Shown here in pieces: positions 56,307 to 64,000 of a DNA stretch of 64,000 nt. The notes under the pieces are model-generated. The model did not search any database. It saw only the letters and a program-made list of their open reading frames with translations, and was not told the DNA's origin. The stretch's first letter is position 1. Each line of letters starts with the position of its first letter. A program made the position numbers and the translations under genes. The stretch is from Talaromyces rugulosus (taxonomy: Eukaryota > Ascomycota > Eurotiomycetes > Eurotiales > Trichocomaceae), in the NCBI RefSeq assembly GCF_013368755.1, contig NC_049561.1, forward strand, positions 2,542,001 through 2,606,000, written 5' to 3'.

Positions 56307-56907
56307 ATGAGGAAATTTCCCATAAAGTCAATTAGTCTATCCATATATTTCAGCTTCTTTTTTCGGCCTTTTTAGACTTTTTGAGCCAAAGTTTAAACCG
56401 GGATATTGATCCGTATATAGTAGGATCCTGCGACAGACTAGGGTATTCCCATCGGAGAGTATAAAAGTGCCTAGTCTTCATACGGGTATATGTGCCGCAC
56501 CGTCTAATTTTGTAATTTCGTTATCAGTACGGCGAGTGCCAACACCGAAGTTTATTTTCTTTGAAAATAAAAGACCCCATATGGGAAACAAAGAATGACT
56601 CATTTGCCAAGAAACCTAAGCCAGGGGTTCCTTTTTGGTACCGTGGATACCAAGTCGTCACCGTGGTGTGAAATGCAGACGATCGGAATCAGGTCACCTG
56701 AGCACGCTTCCTGAAGCAGTACCGCTTGCGCACATAAAAAAAATGTCTACCCAGCTACACATTCCTAGAGCTCTATGACCCAATAGCGGCCATTACGACA
56801 AAAGTACCTACCCACATTCTCTTCTTCATCCACCATAGACACTCCGGTGCATACCTTCCCTTCAATGTTGATTATCCAGCTTCTTGACTAGCATCTACAG
56901 TTTCTCA
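56307..56907. promoter_or_regulatory. Upstream region of the CYP58-like P450
   Basis: 600 bases. ATCGGAGA at 56451-56458 is followed one base later by TATAAAA at 56460-56466, a close pairing of a candidate operator and a TATA box about 440 bases before the ATG, so a long leader would be needed. No gene inside. Confidence 0.5.
56451..56466 (+). promoter_or_regulatory. ATCGGAGA element next to TATAAAA
   Basis: Plus-strand ATCGGAGA (56451-56458) directly before TATAAAA (56460-56466). The same 8-mer is at 50735-50742 and 60249-60256, and its 7-base core is half of the palindrome at 54789-54803. Confidence 0.4.
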
Positions 56908-58715
56908 ATGTTCCTTCTAACACTAATTGTTAATGGCCAACAGCCAGTGGTCTACTATATGCTGGTAGTTATAGGCCTTTACTCTCTCTATACTGCAGGA
57001 AAATGGCTTTACAACCTCTTTTTACACCCACTTCGTGGCTTTCCAGGACCGAAGATAGCTGCCATGACAAGCCTGTACGAGTTTTGGTGCGATGTGATCA
57101 ACGACGGCCAGTATCTGTGGAAAATCGAGAAGATGCATGAGAAATATGGTATAAATCTCCCAAAACCGAACAATGTCCATCCTTCTATACTGAACAACAT
57201 CCCTTTACATAGGTCCCATTGTCCGGGTCAGCCCAAAGGAAATTCATATCAAAGATTCGGAATATTATGGAACAATCTACTCAGGCTCTCACAAGGTCAA
57301 CAAAGACAAGTCCACTGTTGCCGGTATAGGAACGCCCACTTCAGTCGCAGCTACTGTTGACCACAACCACCATCGTGCAAGACGTGCATATCTAAATCCG
57401 TATTTCTCAAAACGTGCAATTGCCGACATGGAGACAATGATGCACGAAAGGTTGGACAGGTTCTGCGAGCGCCTAGATGAGGCAAAGGAATACGATAGCG
57501 TGGTGAGCCTTGATTCGGCTTTCTCGGCTCTTACTGCGGATCTCATCTTTGAGCGCTTTTACGGTTACCACTTAAATTATCTTGATATACCGGATTTCCA
57601 CTCTCCTGTGACGAAGGCCTTTATGGGAAATTCAATTATGTTCCATTTTGCTCGATTCTTTCCCGGTTTAGTTGCCCTGCTCAAGAAGACTCCTCTCTTC
57701 CTACTCAAGGTCATACAACCGGCAGTTGCCGAGTTACAGATTCTCCTTGACGACATGAAAGAAAGAATCCTCTCCACTCTGAAAGAAGACACAGACAAGA
57801 AAGATGGGAATAAGCCTGTAATAATCGCTGCTCTTGGAGATGAGACCATTCCCGGGGTGGAGAGGACGCTGGACCGCCTTTTGGACGAAGGGTTGGTGAT
57901 TATCTTTGCTGGAACCGAAACTTCCTCTAGAGTGATGAGTGTTGCTTTGTTTCACTTGCTACATAATAAGATGCATTTGAGAAAGCTACGAGAAGAACTT
58001 ACCGCCCTACCGCCCCGGCTGGATCATGACTACTCCTTACAACAACTTGAGGGTCTTCCTTACTTGGTAAGCAGAAACCCTATTATTTTCACTAAAGACA
58101 AATGAGAAGTGTCAACTGAAGAAACTAGTCAGGTGTTGTCCATGAGGGCATGCGTCTTGCGTTCGGGCCAGTCTGTAGGCTTCCTCGTATAGCCGCAGAT
58201 GAAGCTTTGAAGTACGAGGATTTTATAATTCCTCCAGGAGTAAGTAACGCGTCAGTGAATTATGTCAACCCATCCTAATGTTAAAAATGACAGACACCTG
58301 TCAGTCAATCGACATACTTTGTGCACACCGACCCCAGCATTTACCCAGACCCTTGGACCTTCGACCCTGGAAGATGGGTCAAGGCAGCAAAAGATGGGTT
58401 CCCTTTGAATAGGTACCTTACAAATTTCACAAAGGGAAGCCGACAATGCATTGGCTTGCAGTATGTTCATTTTTATGCAGCTTACAAAGAGATTAAACTG
58501 ACACTGTACAATTTAGGATGGCTTCTGCCGAGGCTTATATTACCATCGCCAGGTTGGTACTATCTTTCGAGATGGAGCTATGCAACACCACAGTTGAAGA
58601 TCTAAGTATTGATCACGTTCGACTCGTCGGGTATCCCAAGAAGGCCAAGTATACTGCCAACGCTCGGGGTGAAATCATGGTGAAGATTACAGGAAGAGCG
58701 GACGGGGAGCCCTAA
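56908..58715 (+). CDS. Cytochrome P450, CYP58/trichodiene-oxygenase-like (cluster P450-2)
   Basis: Exons 56908-57148, 57213-58066, 58129-58239, 58294-58460, 58517-58715 (1572 nt, 523 residues). N-terminal anchor [18 protein letters not shown], hinge [13 protein letters not shown]-region [21 protein letters not shown]-helix [10 protein letters not shown]-helix EGMR in [17 protein letters not shown], the PERF-like [12 protein letters not shown] and the haem loop [10 protein letters not shown] with Cys454 are all present. The form [11 protein letters not shown] with RVSP(K/N)E(I/V)HI is typical of CYP58-type enzymes such as trichodiene oxygenase, which oxidise sesquiterpene skeletons; this fits the neighbouring cyclase. 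The start is ATG 56908; no earlier in-frame ATG is available. Joined with P450-1, the cluster has two monooxygenases. Confidence 0.95.
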
Positions 58716-58813
58716 TCTCTTTCTCCACGTTCTGTGATCCCACATTTAGGAGTCTATTAATTAGGAAATGAAATATCTTCTACTATATAACCCGTTATAT
58801 TCTTTATGTTAGT

Positions 58814-58932
58814 ACATACGACCATAGGGTGTGGAAAACAGGGCTTCCCGTCCGCTCAGCCGTACTTAAGCCACACGCCGGCTGGTTAGTAGTTGGGTGG
58901 GTGACCACCAGCGAATCCCAGCTGTTGTATGT
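58814..58932 (+). rRNA. 5S ribosomal RNA, dispersed copy
   Basis: The 119 bases from ACATACGACCATAGGG to GTTGTATGT agree, from memory, with fungal 5S rRNA over nearly all their length, including the terminal helix (ACATACGAC with GTTGTATGT) and the internal control region AGTAGTTGGGTGGGTGACCA. A T5 run at 58932-58936 follows, as expected for RNA polymerase III termination. Two short blocks differ from the consensus I recall: CCGGCTGGTTAG (usually CCGGGAGGTTAG) and AATCCCAGCTG (usually AATCCCTGCTG). In filamentous ascomycetes 5S genes are scattered singly, as here. It may be functional or a 5S variant/pseudogene. Confidence 0.92.
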
Positions 58933-58934
58933 TT

Positions 58935-59590
58935 TTGTTTCTCATTCACCCAGTCTCTTATTTTTTTATGAATCTTCCAGGAATTGCAGTAAGTTTGAAT
59001 CACGCGGAATGATTTCATCGCTGGTGATAACCTTGATTACAAGCTTTACTAGTCACTTTTTGAAGCAAAAGAGGGTACGGTCGATGACATGTTAGAACAG
59101 CGACTGCGTGAGCCCATCGATGACAACACGTTCTGTCTTTCCGTTCCGTTGAATTTCGATATACATTTTGCGATCAAAATGTATAATACTTGGGTAATAT
59201 CCCAACTGTTCATCGGCCATTTAAGGAACCCCAAAATTGTTGAGATGACACACGTGTATGCATTATTTAGGCCGAGCTCTATGTTCTATCCCCATTATTC
59301 AAGGTGAACTTGGAATTGACGACGTGTTGGCCATCTCTGGGTAAACCGACATGAGGGTGGCTTCCGATGTACATTTCATGAAGCGGAAAATCATCATCAA
59401 GCCGTTCGAAATCACGAGTAATGTTTCCTTTTACTTTGCCTTGATGTTATTGCAATAAATAGATAGGCAGTGTATGTATGATAGCATGGCGATGATAACA
59501 AGGACATCATGGCTGTATATATGGTGGAAGGCACGCTTAGGCTGTCAAAAAGACCTACAAATAATGTGAGAACAGGGAAAGTATGGTAGT
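58935..59590. other. Intergenic region after the 5S gene
   Basis: About 650 bases in which I recognise no gene. It continues into the NB-ARC remnant. Confidence 0.45.
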
Positions 59591-59599
59591 ACCCTCGTG

Positions 59600-59870
59600 T
59601 GCCAATGTCTTGCCTGGAAACTTTGGCTGCCGTTACTTTATCCACATCTAGAATTGGATCAGTATTAAATAGTGCCAGCTTCATGGTGAGTCTTCGATTT
59701 CGGGCAGTAAACAAAATATGGCCTTGCTCACTGTCACGGACAAAACATATTCTCAAGAGGTTCAGCTGCGTGACTAACGGCGAACCACATCTCTGCATTA
59801 TCGAAAACCAGAAGCCACTTTCCTGCATGCTTAGAGATCGACATCAATTGATATCTCGGGATAGATGAAT
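59600..59870 (-). pseudogene. NB-ARC/NLR-type ATPase remnant
   Basis: On the minus strand the frame near 59870-59735 reads IPRYQLMSISKHAGKWLLVF then DNAEMWFAVSHAAEPLENMF and stops; a second frame near 59732-59610 continues DSEQGHILFTARNRRLTMKL then ALFNTDPILDVDKV. Together these look like the Walker B (KWLLVFDNAE) and the following GHILFTARNR (sensor) segments of fungal NB-ARC-TPR proteins, broken by a frameshift and stops. No P-loop, N-terminal effector or repeat part is visible nearby, so only a fragment survives. Confidence 0.6.
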
Positions 59871-60539
59871 GTGGGTAGTTCAAAAGCAATTCCTTACTTT
59901 ACAGTGGTCCTGAGAACTAGTGTCACCACTTCGGTCATTTTAATATATTTTGTAAATAGCGCTAGCCTAGCCTATAGTTATACTCCCTTCTGAATGGTGG
60001 AAGTCTAGAAACTAGGCCCATTATAGATCAAAGAGCATGAGGTGATGACATTAGTTTTCTCCTTCTCCAGCCTGGGGAGGAATAATTACATCTTGGATAT
60101 ACAGGGAGGCCATACCCCTCCACCGTAGATTAAACACAGCGGACACTATAGATAGTTGCTTATTAAAACCATCTGCACCCATAGATGCTGTAGGTAGGAT
60201 CATATATTGCGAAGTTTAGCTCCGAACCGACAGCAAATCACGTCATGCATCGGAGAATAATAGCTGAGATAGTCACGTAGCACAAGGGCCTAGACGTTTA
60301 TATCGGGTACTATTGATGGAGTGAGTTTTTTAATAAATATATTCGATTATTAATACCCGTTCGATAATGACCTGTCATCCATGTTACTTCCTCTTTTGGC
60401 GTCTGGACAAGCAGAAACAAGGGCGGTGTAAAACTGTGGTGTTACATAATCCCTCCCTTTAAACAAGTCACTTGCTGCGTAACGCTAAGATTCCTTCTCA
60501 GCCTTTTACAATCTCAAACCGAGTCTGCGAACAGTACAA
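59871..60539. promoter_or_regulatory. Upstream region of the GMC oxidoreductase
   Basis: About 670 bases with ATCGGAGA at 60249-60256 and, 35 bases upstream, CTCCGA at 60220-60225 in the opposite orientation. No gene is supported. Confidence 0.45.
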
Positions 60540-62642
60540 ATGGCTGCTTCATACGACTTCGTTATTATTGGCGGCGGTACGGCTGGGCTGGTGGTTGCTT
60601 CTCGGCTTAGCGAGGACCCTAGCACCTCCGTGCTGGTTCTCGAAGCAGGCGCCGACTTGACAGCAGATACTCGCGTGAACATCCCCATCTTTTACGCCGC
60701 ACTACTTGGATCCGAGGCTGACTGGAAATTCCATTCCGCCCCTCAGGTGAGGAAGGTCTATGTCTGGATAAAGGCTGTGGGCTCACTCATTTCTTTGACA
60801 GCTGGGTCTCAATGGCAGAGTGCTTGGTCCCAACCAGGGCAAAGCACTTGGAGGATCTAGTGCTCTAAATGCACACGTCTTTGTTCCTCCTTTCAAGGGG
60901 GTTGTTGACTCATGGGAGGCGCTTGGTAACCCCGGATGGAATTGGACCACCCTAAAGGGATATTTCTCCAAGGCCTACAGCAGTCCGGCTGTGGCCCAGG
61001 ATGCCAAAGAAGCTCTGGCAACCGAGGGCTGGCCAGAATTGAGCGAAGCTAAAGGTCCAATCCAAACATCCTTTGGCAACGTGACGCACCCTATTCGCAA
61101 GGCATGGGCCGAATTATTTCGCAGCGGTGGGCAATGCAACGCCGGGGATCCATTCATCCACAGTTCTGTAGGCTCCTTCAGTTGTCTTGCTAGTATCGAC
61201 TCGGAGGGCAAGAGAAGCTACTCTGCCTCAGCCTACTATAAGCCCGCTGAGCTTCGACCAAATCTTCACGTTCTGACTAACTCTCACGTCGAGAAGATCC
61301 TGTTTGACAAAGGAAAGCGTCCCAAAGCTATTGGGGTCCAATACAGTCTCGAAGGTGCTTCAAAAGCTGTTAGCGCAAGAAACGAAGTTATCCTTGCCGC
61401 TGGTGCTTTTCAATCTCCCAAAATACTCGAGCTCTCTGGAGTTGGTGGAGCAGAGCTTCTTCAGGAGCATGGCATCAACGTAGTCATGGACCTCCCCGGA
61501 GTTGGGCAGAATCTTCAGGGTATGTGAAAAGCTCCCATTGTAGTCCATTGAAAACATTTTGGTCATTTGTCCTGAAACTATCTCACCGTCTGGACGCACA
61601 CCTGCTTTTAGACAGATTTAAGCCAACCTCTACTACTTATAGATCACCTGATATCGTATACGGCATTTCAGGCAAAGGATGACATTGAGACTAAAGACTC
61701 TCTGGTCAGACAAGAGACTGAAGCCCTCGGTCAGGCAATGAAAGAATATACAGCAACGCAGACTGGGCCCCTAGCTTCGCTCGGGGTTCACACCTACGCA
61801 TATTTGCCTCTTCCCGCACAAGATAGAACTGCTCTCCAGACATTACTTACGAACTATGCACCCGAAGATACACAAGAGCATGGTGCGACACGAGCCTATT
61901 ATGATATCGCGAAGACCATCATCCTTGACCCCGAGCAACCATCAGCTGCATACCTGTCTGCCTTAGGGCAAACGAATTATGTCAAAGACCTCAAGGACGA
62001 GAATATCCCAGCTGCTTCGCTTGGAAAATTCGTCACGCTTGGAGTAATGCTCTCTCAGCCGCTTTCACGCGGAAGCGTTCATATGTGAGTGACTATTCAA
62101 TCCCTTTCCCGTGTTAGAAAATTTGAGTGGCTCTTTATTCCTGATTGTTCACGCCTTATGCCATCGCAAAGTCTAGTTTGGCCATAGCTAACTAAAAGAA
62201 TTCAAGTACCTCCGTCATTCCAGGAGACTCTCCAATCATTGATCCTAGTTACCTATCCAATCCTCTTGATGTGGAAGTCATAGCACGGCATTTGCTCGGC
62301 GTCAAGAACCTAGCACAGTCACCCTACCTTGGGAAGCTGCTCGAACAGCCACTGAAGTTCCGTGACCCAGTTGCAGACTTCCAGGGAGACTTAGATGCCG
62401 CAAAAAAGTATGCCCGGGATAATCTTATCTCTATGTGGCATTATACGGGGACCTGTTCCATGCTGCCCCGCGAGAGCGACGGGGTGGTGGATTCCAACTT
62501 GAGGGTTTATGGTATCGAAGGATTGAGGATTGTCGATGCGAGTGCTATCCCGCTTATAAGCACTGCGAATCTGCAAGCCACTGTGTACGCATTTGCGGAA
62601 AGGGCAGCGGACCTCATCAAGCGAGACTGGAAGAGTGAGTAA
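60540..62642 (+). CDS. GMC-family FAD-dependent oxidoreductase
   Basis: Glucose-methanol-choline oxidoreductase, an FAD-dependent alcohol oxidase/dehydrogenase. Exons 60540-60746, 60802-61519, 61643-62084, 62207-62642 (1803 nt, 600 residues). The N-terminal dinucleotide-binding motif FVIIGGGTAGLVVASRL is at about residues 7-23 and a Glu (VLVLEAGAD) follows; the GMC signature 1 region is GKALGGSSALNAHVF and signature 2 is the GAFQSPKILELSGVG block. The C-terminal active-site region shows ISMWHYTGTCSM with the catalytic His, and STANLQATVYAFAERAADLI. No signal peptide, so probably intracellular. It is likely to oxidise a hydroxylated terpene intermediate in the cluster, by analogy with other fungal clusters, but the substrate is not known. 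Confidence 0.93.
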
Positions 62643-62996
62643 ATGAGGTCTCAGAAAATGTCTACCATCCACACACTCTGAAAAGACTTACACTTCTACT
62701 ACTGCGATAATCGTGACATCTCATTTATCACTCCCTCGATGTAAAGAGGTTAAAACTCGTGATTAAGCGGCTATGATCCTGGTATTCCTCCAACCTCTCA
62801 CTAGGTCAAACTTTTGCAAATTTTGATACAACCATCCAGTTACATTAGGGTTATAGTTAGACTTCATTGCCAAGTCATGTTCGGACCGGGACAGCCAAGA
62901 TAAACATTTCACCGGCACCGAATCATATAATCCCCTATCCTGCACTCGAAAAATTAGGTTTCATTGTACCATCGTGACACATGTGACGCATTAAAT
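62643..62996. other. Intergenic region, GMC / APH-like pseudogene
   Basis: About 350 bases without a recognised gene. Confidence 0.5.
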
Positions 62997-64000
62997 ATGT
63001 CTAGCCTCCCTTTAATGAGGGGGAACACTATTTCCTTGGACGATGCTCTGACCGACGACGACAACATCCTGCACCGCTTAGACTATCCGCAGAAGCTGAA
63101 AGCCTTCTGTTCAGACCTTCTTACTCACCAACGTGACATTGAATCCTTGGTCTCGTTTCATCTTTGTGTGAAACAATGTCAGGTTGCCAACGAGGCTGAT
63201 TGGTTATTTGGAAGTTATAATGTTTGCATTCCGGCCTATATAGGTCGGCAAACAGAGGAACGTGTCCTTTTTCGTGTTCCGCTGCCTTTAAAAATTGGCG
63301 AAGAGACTTTCCCTGGGAAATACCAACGAGAAACTACGCTGTGAAGTCGCCACATATATTTGGATACGTGAGAATTGCCCAGATGTTCCAATACCTTTTC
63401 TCCATGGGTTCGCCTTTGGTAATGGACGAGCTGTAAGTAAGCCTGTTCTCTTGACTCGCTTTAGAAGGGCCACGACTAATTTTATCTCCTAGTTTGCTCT
63501 AGATAATTGCATGAATTTATTTACAAGATGGTGTTGGCACATTAAACGAACTCTACGATCATGGTTTGGGTACCCAAATACTTGTCCATTTGTCCGTACA
63601 AGGAACAACAGTGCAATCAAAACGGGATATATGATCATCAGCTTCGTTACGAGCGGGCATATGCTCTCAGATACCTGGGCAGAATATCTTCTGACGGACA
63701 AGACACGAAGACATACTCTTTTTAGTGATATCGCGAATATCATGATTACATTAAGTCGGATTCAATTTCCACGGATTGGATCGTTAAGTTTGGATGACGA
63801 TGGTTTGATAAAACTAACGAACCGTCCACTCACATTGCGACTCCAAACTTTAGAGAATGAAGGGATTCCAACGATACCTAGGAGCTCTACGTACTAGTGT
63901 GTCGAACCTTATATTCTGGACCTATTACACTGTCACGATAATCGCCTACATTATCAGCCTAATGCTATTCACGACCTTAATGACGGGCAGGAACAACTAG
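62997..64000 (+). pseudogene. APH (aminoglycoside phosphotransferase-like) kinase-family gene, decayed and cut by the window edge
   Basis: Begins MSSLPLMRGNTISLDDALTD and runs in the style of a large fungal APH/choline-kinase-like family: VLFRVPLPLKIGEETFPG, then after a shift LRCEVATYIWIRENCPDVPI, then after an intron (63433-63492) LENE, RIGSLSLDDDGLIKLTNRPL. Two breaks: a one-base insertion-type frameshift at the A3 run 63318-63320 (PGK versus the expected PGN..EKLRCE), and TAG at 63895-63897 after RSSTY. Downstream of the TAG the same frame stays open to the window end and still looks family-like (EPYILDLLHCHDNRLHYQPN), so the stop is premature. The gene continues past base 64000. No kinase catalytic loop is visible before the edge. 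Confidence 0.7.

Noticed and set aside
58829..59095. Plus-strand 88-codon frame
   Set aside because: It starts inside the 5S rRNA gene and reads the rRNA as protein.
1..64000. CRISPR array, bacterial operon or riboswitch
   Set aside because: No regularly spaced repeats with unique spacers were seen, and gene structure is eukaryotic throughout.

Overview
The window is nuclear DNA of a filamentous ascomycete (Pezizomycotina; the gene families and the 5S rRNA look Eurotiales-like, but I cannot fix the genus). Support for this: compact genes, introns mostly 45-75 nt with GT..CTAAC-like..AG signals, Zn2Cys6 regulators, a GPR1/FUN34/YaaH transporter, PTH11-type rhodopsin-domain protein, fungal STAND protein and a dispersed 5S rRNA gene. 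All gene models below were assembled by hand from exon frames and splice signals; exon sums were checked to be multiples of three.

Left part (1-36 kb) is mostly housekeeping: the 3' part of an Old Yellow Enzyme oxidoreductase, the CAF-1 subunit CAC2/p60, a twin-CX9C mitochondrial-type protein, the inner-kinetochore subunit AME1/CENP-U, an acetate-permease-like transporter, a fungal-specific transcription factor, the clathrin adaptor AP180, a SANT-plus-putative-ADP-ribosyltransferase-like protein, ribosomal protein uS17 (RPS11) and the outer-kinetochore scaffold SPC7/KNL1. Inserted in this is an accessory island (8-18.6 kb): an AT-rich repeat zone, then a 1685-residue STAND/NLR-like protein (Goodbye-like domain, NACHT, three fresh 48-residue tandem repeats, C-terminal ZZ zinc finger), then 3.5 kb of gene-poor DNA.

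Right part (36-64 kb) is accessory and metabolic. It starts with a Zn2Cys6 gene carrying an apparent one-base frameshift, an intact XlnR-like Zn2Cys6 gene, a zinc alcohol dehydrogenase, a GFA-family gene with one in-frame stop, and a rhodopsin-domain membrane protein. From about 48 to 62.6 kb lies a putative terpene biosynthetic cluster: P450, EEP-family phosphodiesterase, class I (sesqui)terpene synthase, divergently transcribed MpaB/Lcp-type haem oxygenase, a CYP58-like P450 and a GMC flavoprotein oxidoreductase. The likely chemistry is cyclisation of a prenyl diphosphate followed by several oxidations, possibly including an MpaB-type oxidative step. A CGG-N5-CCG palindrome sits in the divergent promoter and an 8-mer recurs upstream of three genes. 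The cluster is interrupted and bordered by a 5S rRNA copy, an NB-ARC remnant and a decayed APH-family kinase gene.

No tRNA, CRISPR, intact transposon or bacterial-type operon was seen.
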